NCBI GenBank assembly: GCA_036365515.1
Contig: CM070874.1
Location: 166,911,797-166,975,796 of the forward strand
Direction: 5' to 3'
DNA: 64,000 nucleotides
Source of the DNA: Torymus aiolomorphi
Taxonomy: Eukaryota; Arthropoda; Insecta; Hymenoptera; Torymidae
The notes under the pieces are model-generated. The model searched no databases and was not told where the DNA came from. It was given only the letters and a program-made list of their open reading frames with translations. Shown piece by piece: positions 10,601 to 20,490 of the stretch; positions within the stretch are counted from its first letter, which is position 1, and each line of letters begins with the position of its first letter. A program made the translations under genes and the position numbers.

Positions 10601-11290
10601 TAGATTCATAGATCGTCAGATAATCATCTTATTTTGAAAATCGAGAAAGTTCAGGCGCGCTGCGCGCGCGCTTCCTTTGCCTTTATTATATTATGTCTGT
10701 TACAAAACCAATTTGTAAATCCGTTCGTATTGAAATTCACTTTTATACACACATACATATACATAAATAATTAGAGATTTTCTTTTAAATAATTTCTTCA
10801 AAACTCTATCTTGGTCACAAATTACGAGTTACCGACCGCGTGCACGAATTTTCATTCGGGGTCGCAGCTGTCTCTTAACCAATTTTTTTAATTGATGAAG
10901 ACAGACCACGGGATAGGCGCGAAGAGGCGCGCTTGTAGACGTTCTGGTCGGCTGAGACATTCTTTTAAAGTGTTACCATAGCAACCGTTTGACTTTAAAC
11001 TTAACAAGAAAAGAACAAAAAATCTATTCTATGATTGAAGCTCAATACGTTCGGATGTATTTCAATCTGTCTATATTACGTTGTCTAATAATAAAAAATA
11101 AATATTTATCCACTATTCTTTGACTTTATTAATTCTTTTACGAACAATGCCTATGCAATAAATAACCGCAAATTTATTCAATATTATTTATTGAAACTTG
11201 GATTGTATTTGTTTATTTATTGCTACAATACAAAAATTTGGAGGTTATAATATACAATTAAAGTTTGGAGGTATAATATTTTATGAAAGG
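10600..11290. other. no gene recognised
   Basis: AT-rich sequence with one alternating GC patch (about 10653-10670). I see no motif, RNA gene or repeat relationship within the window. Confidence 0.5.
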
Positions 11291-11680
11291 TTTCTTCGTA
11301 ATATTTCTGCAATGTATCGCCTTATCGTTTCAGGTAATATTGTTGGAATATTTTAAAAACGTTTCTTGATTTACTAATAAATAATTTTACGATTTGATGG
11401 AGAAGTTTACGTCGCTTTTAGTGAAATATATCATGAAATATTTGTCTTTAAGATTTCCGCAATGTATCGCTTTTGTCATTTCTCGGAATGCTTCCGAAAT
11501 AATTAAAAAACATTTATAGAATTGTGGAAAAATAGTTCTTCAATATAATGTTGAATATTACGTCATTATTAGTGAAATATTATAATTAAATGAAATGTCT
11601 CTGCAATATTTCCGTAATCTATCGCCTTATTAATTCTCGGAATATTTCACAAATGTTTCACAAACGTTTCTTGAATTGTA
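11290..11680 (+). repeat. tandem repeat, about 150 bp unit, three copies
   Basis: Direct copies near 11303, 11452 and 11605 share 'tttctgcaatgtatcgcctt'-like text and end 'cgtttcttgaattg'. Copies are diverged. No open frame. Confidence 0.65.
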
Positions 11681-12950
11681 ATATCGATAAGTAGGAATCT
11701 TCATTTTGCCATTTTCATGCAATTTTTCACCGAGTATATGAGAATATCTCTAGAACTTTTAATGTTCAGTGTTTTAAAAAAACATAATTTTTTTGTTCGA
11801 GCACTTACTTATCTATTCAAAGCTTGCTTTACTCGTTTTTTAGTTTTTTTTTTTAAATAAGCAACATAATTCCATTTTACGAGTATATCGAAAAATTTTT
11901 TTTTATAATATAAATGACGAACTTATTTGGCTTAATCCTATCAAAATTGTATTAAATTTTAAATATATCATTTTGACAATTTACGTTTTTCTGAAATATA
12001 AATTTAGTGATTACAATGACTTTTGGTATCTAAAATTCAAAATTCAGCGTGTGCTTATCAAAAATCTATTTTTTTTTTTTCTTAATGAGTTAACGCTTGA
12101 GAAGTAATTTTTTGAAGACGCATGACTTTTAAACAATGCGTGGCACACCCACGTGCAACAAATCAAATGATTTTATTTTTAATAAAGAATGAAATCTGAT
12201 AGCCATATTAAGAAAATTCTTTATGTTAAAAGGTATGGAACAGAATTACTATGAAAATTTTTATTTTTGAGAAATGACTGATACAACTTTCTTGATTCTA
12301 GATTTCAAATGTATTGTAGGCACATCTCTGAAATTAGGGTTTTCTACTTACGCTTTATACGTAACTGGAACGATTGTTTCATACATGGAACATTTAAAAA
12401 ACATTTATTTTTACCTATTTACTTTGCTGAAAGTATATATTTCTTATTAAAAAGATCTAAAAAGTTGCCGTAACGTGAAAATTAAAAGTTTTGGAGATAT
12501 CCCCATATCTCATGATAGTACTAATAGAATCGGTAAGAAAATTCTGAATATAGTATTTATGTATAGAGAGGACGCGAAAATTGTGTTCTTCGAAAGGAAT
12601 GTTTGAAAGTTAAATTATTAAATAATTAAATTGGGTTAATTTTGGACTCCACATGGCCAAAAAAGGAATATAATGAAAAATATACAGTAACTTTTTTTAT
12701 TATAGCTTATCAAATCTTCAACTTGAATGGTCTACCTACAGTCTAAAATCAACCCAATTTCATTATTTGATAAATTAACTTTCAAACATTCATATAAAAA
12801 AACAAAATTTTGACGTCCTTCCTATATATAAATACTATAATCAGAATTTTCTGAGCGATTCTATTCGTACTATCATAAGATATACTCGTTGAAAAATTGC
12901 ATCAAAATGACAAAAAACAGATTCCTACTTATCGACATTACAATTTTTTT
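11681..12950. mobile_element. degenerate foldback/TIR element
   Basis: Outer arms 11681-11760 and 12862-12950 are inverted ('tcgataagtaggaatct' on the left, its complement on the right). A second inverted pair lies inside (about 12515-12660 and 12740-12890), again well matched. No transposase frame, so non-autonomous. Confidence 0.65.
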
Positions 12951-13101
12951 TTAATTAAAAAATTTCTAAACAAGTTTTTGGAAAAACACAATTATTAGGC
13001 CCACCGTATATATAAATACTATACTAAGAATTTTTTAAACCATACAATTAGAATTTTTAAATTATTTAATCAACATAATTTAATGCCAAATATAAAAACA
13101 T

Positions 13102-13803
13102 CCCTATTAAAAATAATCACGTGAGTACTCACGTGAGAAGTGAAAAAAATAGTTTAAAAAAAATTAGTAATCAATGTTTTTTTTACTGAACTATTACATA
13201 AATATTTTAACTTTAATTTTTGCGTATACCTTTCAATCCTTAAATAGTATAGGGAGATATCAAAAGCGAGGCAAGCCTCGTAATTACAACTCTTTTAAAA
13301 GAGTCGCGATATTGACTAAGTCTTATGGCTTTATGTATTCTCGCCGGTGTTCATTTGCCTATGGAAATCGAGAAAGGGGTTGCCGCCTGGCGGTCACCGG
13401 CGGAACTGATAGGACCCGTCTGAACTCCACGTCTAGTAACTCTTTTAACCGCCAGGCGGCAACCCCTTTCTCGATTTCCATGGGCAAATGAACACCGGCG
13501 AGAATACATAAAGCCATAAGACTTAGTCAATACCGCGACTCTTTTAAAAGAGTTGTAATTACGAGGCTTGCCTCGCTTTTGATATCTTCCTATACTATTT
13601 AAGGATTGAAAGGTATATGCAAAAATTAAAGTTAAAATATTTATGTAATAGTTTAGTAAAAAAAACATTGATTACTAATTTTTTTTAAACTATTTTTTTT
13701 TACTTCTCACGTGAGTACTCACGTGAGTACTCACGTGAGAATATGGTCGAAAAACTCACGTGAGAGCTCACGTGAGAGCTCACGTGATTATTTTTAATAG
13801 GGA
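13102..13803. mobile_element. long-arm foldback element with CACGTG-rich ends
   Basis: Near-perfect inverted arms of about 295 and 355 bases separated by 52 bases (13397-13448). Ends read CATCCCTATTAAAAATAATC and complement, followed by repeated TCACGTGAG E-boxes (two on the left, about six on the right). Arms contain the palindrome ACTCTTTTAAAAGAGT. The same peptide can be read from both arms, which is a consequence of the hairpin. Confidence 0.85.
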
Positions 13804-13964
13804 TGTTTATTCAGAGTAATAATTCCGACACTATAATTTTTTAATTTACCGCATTAAATATATAGTTTTTGAAATGCATTAATATTTTAAATAAAATAAT
13901 CAAAATAATAACAATTAAATAATCGTGAAAAGGGTAACTTATTTAGATGAAAATGTCCGAACTC
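13804..13964. other. short spacer, nothing recognised
   Basis: AT-rich; no motif. Confidence 0.5.
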
Positions 13965-14045
13965 CTTCAAGCGAGCGATAGCGTAACGGATAGCATGCGT
14001 GCGTAGTAACCCAAGGATCGTGGGTTCGATTCCCGGTCAGGTCAA
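13965..14045 (+). ncRNA. tRNA-like Pol III promoter sequence (SINE head or tRNA pseudogene)
   Basis: An A-box-like tAGCGTAACGGAtAGC and a perfect B-box core GGGTTCGATTCCC (14022-14034) are spaced as in a tRNA. The T-arm nearly pairs, but no matching acceptor strand is visible at the 5' side, so I do not call a functional tRNA or its anticodon. A T-run follows at 14049. Confidence 0.5.
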
Positions 14046-14165
14046 AAAATTTTATGTGAAATTTTTTCTGCGATTATAAAATGGCGATTAATATAGGTAG
14101 AAATAAGTTCTAAAGAATATGTGCGAATTGTTAATACTTATAGAGAATTTCTAATATTTATAGCT

Positions 14166-14995
14166 TTAAGTTACTCTTTCAAGAACTTGGAAAAAGCTTC
14201 CTAAAAGCTTACTGGAAGGTTCCCACAGACTACCTGAAACTTCCAGAACCATTATTTGAAAGCTAACTGAAAGCTTACTGGAAAGTCCCGAAAGTCTACT
14301 TGAAACTTTCGGTAACTTTTTCGAAAGATTCCTGAAAGTTTCCTGGAAGGTTCCCACAGACTACCTGAAGCTTCCAGTAACTTATTTGAAAGCTAACTGA
14401 AAGCTTACTGGAAGATTCCGATAGTCTACTTGAAACTTTCAGTAACTTTTTCGAAAGATTCCTGAAAGTTTCCTGGAAGATTCCTACATCCTACATGAAA
14501 CGTACAGTAATTTTTTCGGAGGCTCCCTTAAGTTCCTGAAAGGTTCCTGAAAGGTTCCTGAAAGGATTCTTACACAGTTCCTGAAATCTTCCAAGGAAGC
14601 TTCTCGTCATGAATTTGACCTAGACATTATGTACTGCCGCGAAGCTTTCATGGAACCTTTCTGGAAGCTTCCATTCTCAAACTGACATAAATCGATTCTG
14701 AAGTCTTGTAGGAAGCATTTTTTAAAGCTTTCTTTAATCGTTCGGGGAAGACTACTGGAAGATTCCCACAGCCTACATGAAGCTTCCAGGAACTTTTTGA
14801 AAGCTTCCTGAAAAGTTCCTAGAAAGTTTCCTGAAAAGTGTCTGAAACAGTTCCTGCAATCTTCCGAGGAAGGTTTTTGTCATGAATTTGACCCAGACAT
14901 TAGGTACTTTTAGGAAGCTTTCGTGGAAGCTTTCCTGAAGCATATGAAACTTTCATGAAAGCTTCCAGGAAGTTTCTAGTAAGCTTTCATGCTAT
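14166..14995. repeat. satellite of about 132 bp units, rich in GAAGCTTCC-type motifs
   Basis: Units near 14210, 14342 and 14474 begin 'ctggaaggttcccacagact'-like; more diverged units continue to about 14995. Motif content (AAGCTT, GAAnnTTC, TTCCnGAA) resembles the 385-bp satellite at 9190-10600, though the unit differs. Confidence 0.75.
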
Positions 14996-16173
14996 GTGGG
15001 ATCCAATACGATTATAGTCATATTATAGCTAATGTCATTTCACAAAATTTTGTAGGTTAGACTGTTGCTTTTTCTACAAAATATCTACTATGCAATAGAA
15101 TTCCATCCTAGAAAGTATTGCATTGAAATAAAGTTTTGACATATATCATATTCGATGCTAAAAACTATTATGCGTGACAAATACTTTTGCTCATGTCTCT
15201 TGTATGTCCATCGTCAGTCATTCAACATTATTTTCAGTATAACAATAACTACTAAAAATAGTTTTACTATACAAAAGTAATAAATATGTTTAATATACAA
15301 TATTATAATATTCTGATAATGAAGAGCGGATCTTCTATATTCCAGTTTTGGTTTTACTCATTTTCTGTATATGGTATACATAAAAAATTATATATATAAT
15401 TACATATTTCTGTTCTATAAAAAAGCTTTCAAAAACTGAATATAAAATATTTAATTATTACTGCTTTATAAAATGCTTTCAAGCGTCTTACTTATAATTA
15501 ATTGTTTCAGTTATACAAATACCTTTAACACATACTGCATATTATTTACCGTATAAATCTAACTACTCAAAAATATTTATAATTTATAAAAGTAATATAT
15601 AAGGTTAATGGTTAATATTATTATATGTAGTAAATAAGAACAAGCTTTTCTTATTAAAATATCTGTTCTATTTGATCATCTAATTTATTTTCATAAATAT
15701 ATTTTATATAAACAAAAAACCTCAAGAGGAGCTATAATAAAAGAAAATTCTAATTTTGTTATAATAAAATAATGCTACTTTTTTATTATGTTTTTTTCAT
15801 AGATCAAGTTTCAGATATAATAATTCAGGTGATAAAAATTATTTAAAATAAAAATAGTCATGTGCTTACAATCAACAAAATAAAAAAAAATTATTTAACA
15901 GGTATAAGTTTTGAAGATATTGTATACGGAATGTAATATTATCATACATATGCCAAAATTATATTTCAGGTTTCAGATTCAACAATCAAATAAATTATTG
16001 TATTATAAAATTCCGATTATGATTTTATAGTATGTGAAAGGTATTTGTATAGCATTATAAGTAATAAGTTATTAATAATTAAATATTTTATATTCAGTTA
16101 TTGAAAGCTTTTTTATATAACAGAAATATGTAATTATATAATTTTGTATGTATGCCGTATACAGAAAATGAGT
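14996..16173. mobile_element. foldback element, left part (interrupted by the gypsy retrotransposon)
   Basis: The arm 14996-15390 is the inverse of 25139-25495, and 15390-15480 is the inverse of about 16050-16170. The arm begins GGATCCAATACGATTATAG. Joined without the gypsy insert this would be one palindromic element of about 1.5 kb centred near 15760. It has no transposase. Confidence 0.8.
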
Positions 16174-17225
16174 TGTAACGCGTGTCTAGCCGCGATTCTA
16201 ATCTACCGTGCGAAGGTAGTGAGCGCGCGCGCGCAACTCCTGCGCAGCCGAATCGAGGCGCGCCGCGCGTAGCGAATCGGTCTCGCGACGCGTAAAATGC
16301 CCGTCATCCGTCGCGAAGCTGCTAACCTGTTCCCGCGAGAAAAGGGAGCGATCTTCGTGTAGACTCTCGTGCTGTGCACATCGTCGGCTTACCCTATCTC
16401 ATATTTTAGTATCCGCGCCGTCCTTTTTATTTTTATAACCGCGAGTGTAGAGTGGAGGCGCCGACCGGCAAGCGTGCGAGAGAGCAAGAGCGAGGGCAAG
16501 TCCGCGCCACTTGTGCCACGAGCGAGAGACGGCAGCGAGCCAGACTGCCAACCCATATAAGCGAGAGCGAGAGAGAGAGAGAGAGAGCGAGCGCACAACT
16601 GCCGAGAGAGTGAGAGAGAGAGCCGAGTGCACCGGCTGCTCCTTAGATCGGTAAGTTATATTCTCCTCTCGCGTATTTCATGTAAAAGGCTTGCACGGAA
16701 ATCGCCCCGTGCAAGCTTTCTGTGCCGTGTACGTGCGAGTGTGTGTCAGCTCGCCGTACTTAACACTGCGCTCGAGCATAGCAGCTTCGCCGCGCGCCGT
16801 GTAGTTCGCGCGTTTGAATGTTAACGGTCGCGTGCGAAATAACTCTTTGTTCTAATCAGCACAGGCGTTGTGCTTGTAGAGATTAGTAATTGTAAATATA
16901 TTGTGATATCTAGTTACTCGTCGCGTTGTTCATTACAACCTGTCCTTCTCCCGGATACCGCCGCCTCCGCGGGAAAACGACTCCGCCGGTCGTTTTCATA
17001 TCTGAGCATAGCGGCCACGCGCTTTACTCTTCGAGTGCGCGCTTTTCACTCAGCGATCCAATTAGTTGGAAAGCGAAGTTCGTGTGCGATCTTCGCGTTG
17101 TTTTCGGGATTCCAGGAGCAGACCCCGGGGCAAGTCATTTTAGTCTGACACCCGCGGCACCGTGTTCTAGGGCATCGCTGGCCTGTGGCTTGTTGGGATT
17201 TTCCCCCACTAGCCATCCCGTTACA
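16174..17225 (+). repeat. gypsy 5' LTR
   Basis: 1052 bp, TG...CA ends. A TATA-like 'catataag' (about 16552) is followed by GA-repeat sequence (GAGA-factor-like sites, 16561-16625) and a consensus splice donor GTAAGT at 16651. Frames inside it are LTR shadows. Confidence 0.95.
16550..16625 (+). promoter_or_regulatory. gypsy LTR promoter: TATA with downstream GAGA repeats
   Basis: 'cccatataagcg' then runs of (GA)n. The solo LTR at 28234-29317 keeps the GA runs but has 'caatacag' in place of the TATA. Confidence 0.5.
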
Positions 17226-17996
17226 ACTGGCGCCACAACGTTTTGGGGGTGGAGAAGGACCTGCGACGCGTACGTGATTCGCGGCGAAGCTTGGCGCGAA
17301 GAAGCTCAGCAGCGTAGCTGAGCGTAAGCTGCAAACAAAGGCTCTTCGTGCCGCAGCTCGTAGGCGCGTGTGTGCGTGTGCGTGACACAGCCGTGCTGTT
17401 GCGAGAGTGCGGTCGAGAGGTTAGGCGTGCGATAGCCAATAACCCTCGACTTAGTGTGCCGACGAGGAGAGATATTGATCGCGGAATTTTTGGAGCGTTG
17501 AGGAATTATTGTTAACAATTAAAGTTTTTTAATAACAATTAATTTTTTTAACGACAAAATTTTTTTTTTAGCGATAATTAATTTTTTTAATTAATTTTTT
17601 TTCTCGTCTCGAAAATTTTTATTTCTTCTCGTCCTCTCGTATTTCCGATACGAATTATTTTTTTTTGGACGAAAAATAAAATTTTTTTTTCTTTTATCGT
17701 GCAGTTAGAAGAAGATCGAGAGAAAGTCGGCAAGCACTCTCGGAACAAAAAGTTGACTGTGCGCCCGAGTAAAAACTCGAGCGCAAAAATCCCCTCGAAC
17801 TTAAAAATTGTTTTTATTTTTTTTAGGTGAAAATTGTATTTATCTTTTGTGTTTTTGGTGATATTGTCCGTTTTGACACATATATATATTTTTTTTTTTC
17901 ACATATATTTATTTTAAAATTACAAGTGCGAGTAGTGGAGCGTAATTAATTACAAATCGTAATTACTTACAGAAATAGCTTTTATTTTTTTTTTAG
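16651..17996 (+). other. possible leader intron of the gypsy transcript
   Basis: Donor CG|GTAAGTTA (16651) and acceptor after a long T tract, ...TTTTTTTTAG|AG (17996), flank a 1346-base leader that includes the primer-binding site and end 190 bases before the gag ATG. GTAAGT is conserved in the right LTR (24560) and in the diverged solo LTR (28742). Splicing itself is inference. Confidence 0.4.
17228..17245 (+). other. gypsy primer-binding site
   Basis: Starts TGGCGCCACAACG two bases after the LTR; TGG complements a tRNA CCA end. I cannot name the tRNA. Confidence 0.7.
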
Positions 17997-18187
17997 AGCC
18001 GCATACGGGAAATCCTCGTGCATTATCGAGGTTAAGAGCAACCGCCGTAGCTCTTAGAAAGTAACCCGGGGTCGCATTGAAAAAGCTAGCTCACGGGTTG
18101 AAAAGGCAAACTCTCTCTGCCATCAATCCGGATACTACTCGCGCTAGTAAAATAAGTTCGTGGGGAAGCGCACAGCCAATTGACACC

Positions 18188-19882
18188 ATGGCCCGATCGT
18201 CGCAATTTGCGGAATCTGCCATACTCAATTGGGCGTATACACATCCCGAAGAGGAAATTATCGAGGCCATGCAAGCCCTTGGTCTGCAGCAGTCAGATCT
18301 GCAATCAGTGAATATGCTGACAACGATCAAGTGGCTTATGGGCGATTACAGTGCCGCCGATTTTGTGCCAGAGCCGGAGCTGTCGGAGAAGCAAGCGTTA
18401 GCTAAACGCGAGCAGTCCCGAAGGGCGTTCATCGACTTAACGTTGATGAACAAGTCTGGGTCGACTATTGTGGATCCCAATACTGATCCAGACCAACCGC
18501 ACCCGTTCATTACGCTCCTTGATGACCCGATAGTGATGCAAAAACTCTCGGAGTCTCGGAGGATGAACGCTCCACAACAAGCACATAATGCAGTGGTGGA
18601 GCCAGCGGATGAGGCAAACGGCCAGGAGGGTTCCGGGACAGAGATATTGAGCTCTGCAGCACCCACCGGGACATCTCCAGCCGAAGCTGAGGGACAGCTC
18701 CAACAGCAACAGCTTCAACAGCAACAACTGCAGCAGCAGCAAATGCAGCAGCAGCAAATGCAGCAGCAGCAACTGCAACAGCAGCAAATGCAGCAGCAGC
18801 AAATGCAGCAGCAACAAATGCAACAGCAGCAGCAGATGGAGCAGCAGCGACGGCAGCAACAGCAACAACAGCAGGAGCAGCAGCGGCAGCAACAGCGAAA
18901 GCATCAAGAGCAGCAGCGACAGCAGGCGTTGCTAGAAGAGCAGCGCAGGCAACGACAATTCCGGCGGAGTCAAGAACAAGAGTCGTTGTCGGCACAAAAT
19001 GGGCAGCACGCGTTCTGGCAGCAAACGCGACGTCCACCGCAGCCACAGAGTTTTGAGTGGCCAAGTGCGGGGGAACAGCGTACCGCAGGGATTGCTGTGG
19101 GAGATAACGTAGTCTCAGAACAGCTGCTGTCGGTGATCCATAGACTCGTCAAAGAGGTGGAAGAGCTCAAAGAGAGTGTGCGAATACTCCAAGAAGCTCG
19201 ACACCTACCCTCAAGCACGCGCTTGAAGGGAGTCCAACTACCGAGTGCGGGCAGGGGACGAGGATCACCACATGTGAACTTTCAGGACACGTTCACATAT
19301 GTGAATTTTGACAGCAGCAGCCCCAATACTGAATCGCCAAGGGACGCTAGGAGGAATAGCGGAAGAAATCCTACACAGCGTCAGGCAGGGGTGAGCGCTA
19401 CACTGGACCAGTCTACGAGGCAGACGTACGTACCTCAACAGACGAACCGTGATGTTGGCCAAATCGTAAGGAAATGGCACATCAAGTTCTCTGGGTCCTT
19501 GAAGGAGCAGAGCGTCGAGTTATTCCTCACGAGAGTAGAGGAATGTCGAGCTCTAACAAATCTGACGTACGACGAAGTACTCTCGTCATTGTCAGAGCTC
19601 CTGAGTGGAGTAGCGGCCACCTGGTATAGGAGTAACCGTCATACGTGGCGATCTTGGCAAGACTTCCAAGAGGCCATAATACACATGTATGGCGGTGACA
19701 GGGGCCATCAACAGCGAATCCTAGCGGAGATAAACGCGAGGGCTCAAGGCAGAAACGAACTCACGAGAGATTACGTAGTGAATCTGCAAGCCTTGATTCT
19801 CAAGTTAGTTCCGGTGCCTAGCATGCCCCAACAATTGGACATGTTGCACCGGAACATGCGGCCAGAACTACAAAAATGGTGA
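18188..19882 (+). CDS. gag: gypsy Gag, N-terminal and capsid part
   Basis: First in-frame ATG is in 'gacaccatggcc' (18188); the frame is open further upstream but without ATG. Gives 564 residues: an N-terminal domain, a Gln/Met-rich tract (about residues 165-260, CAG/CAA codons), a predicted coiled coil (SEQLLSVIHRLVKEVEELKE, about 308), then a Retrotrans_gag-type capsid region (about 420-564, with FSGSLKEQSVELFLTRVEEC and ATWYRSN). It stops at TGA 19880-19882 in the middle of the capsid homology, overlapping the next frame. Gag would form the particle that packages the RNA. The long Q tract is unusual for the family. Confidence 0.85.
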   Translation: MARSSQFAESAILNWAYTHPEEEIIEAMQALGLQQSDLQSVNMLTTIKWLMGDYSAADFVPEPELSEKQALAKREQSRRAFIDLTLMNKSGSTIVDPNTDPDQPHPFITLLDDPIVMQKLSESRRMNAPQQAHNAVVEPADEANGQEGSGTEILSSAAPTGTSPAEAEGQLQQQQLQQQQLQQQQMQQQQMQQQQLQQQQMQQQQMQQQQMQQQQQMEQQRRQQQQQQQEQQRQQQRKHQEQQRQQALLEEQRRQRQFRRSQEQESLSAQNGQHAFWQQTRRPPQPQSFEWPSAGEQRTAGIAVGDNVVSEQLLSVIHRLVKEVEELKESVRILQEARHLPSSTRLKGVQLPSAGRGRGSPHVNFQDTFTYVNFDSSSPNTESPRDARRNSGRNPTQRQAGVSATLDQSTRQTYVPQQTNRDVGQIVRKWHIKFSGSLKEQSVELFLTRVEECRALTNLTYDEVLSSLSELLSGVAATWYRSNRHTWRSWQDFQEAIIHMYGGDRGHQQRILAEINARAQGRNELTRDYVVNLQALILKLVPVPSMPQQLDMLHRNMRPELQKW

Positions 19883-20490
19883 TGCGTAATCAAATTACGG
19901 ATTACCGAGGGCTCCTGGATTTAGCCCGGGAGGCCGAATTAGCGCTCGCGGCAGATAAGGTGTATCACTCGCCACCACCGCCAGAGCGCACTTACTTGCC
20001 AGAGTTTGCCTACGTACCTACAGAGCCAACCACGGATCAGCGGAAAAAGCCGAATCCAGGAGTGGCGGCGATGGGGCAACAACAGCAGGAGCCTCGAGAA
20101 AGCCTCGAGGCTATGTTCCGTCGGGTGATGGCCGAGTGTTTGTCAAGCTTGACAAAGAAAGGCACCGACGGAAATAGTGGGCAAACGCCAAACCCACAGT
20201 CGTTCAAGAAGCCCAAGAAAAAGAATAATTGGGAGAACAGGCAGCGGGAAGGCGGGCAAAGTAATAATCAGCCTAGTGGGGGTAGTAGCGCGACCCACCA
20301 GGCTAGGCCGCCAAGTCCAAGGAGTAATGGACCTCCACAAAGGCCAGAGTACCGAAGGGGTTACGGCAACGAGCAAAGGGGAAGCGACCGCAACCCCAAT
20401 GCTGCCGGAAACCAGCAGGGAAACGGCCAAGGGGCAGGTAAACACGGCCACACGCCCGCCCCCAGCTCTCACATCAGCGACCGAGGGTAA
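19876..20490 (+). CDS. gag: gypsy Gag, C-terminal part in the -1 frame
   Basis: ATG at 19876 lies 4 bases upstream of the preceding TGA, and the peptide (NQITDYRGLLDLAREAEL) is the natural continuation of the capsid domain. The rest is Pro/Gln/Arg/Lys-rich (NC-like basic tail) but has no CCHC zinc knuckle. Either a single-base indel broke gag, or this is translated by -1 frameshifting or reinitiation. The stop is at 20488-20490, overlapping pol by about 310 bases. Confidence 0.75.
   Translation: MVMRNQITDYRGLLDLAREAELALAADKVYHSPPPPERTYLPEFAYVPTEPTTDQRKKPNPGVAAMGQQQQEPRESLEAMFRRVMAECLSSLTKKGTDGNSGQTPNPQSFKKPKKKNNWENRQREGGQSNNQPSGGSSATHQARPPSPRSNGPPQRPEYRRGYGNEQRGSDRNPNAAGNQQGNGQGAGKHGHTPAPSSHISDRG

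Noticed and set aside
13174..13668. Two 105-codon frames with the same peptide on opposite strands
   Set aside because: They are mirror readings of the foldback hairpin arms; no homology and no initiation context.
16369..17518. Several 60-130 codon frames in the gypsy LTR (also 24282-25140 and 28493-29323)
   Set aside because: Lie in LTR and leader sequence, shared by all LTR copies and unrelated to gag or pol; GC-rich shadows.
18437..19064. Leu- and Ala-rich minus-strand frames
   Set aside because: Antisense of the CAG/CAA tract in gag.
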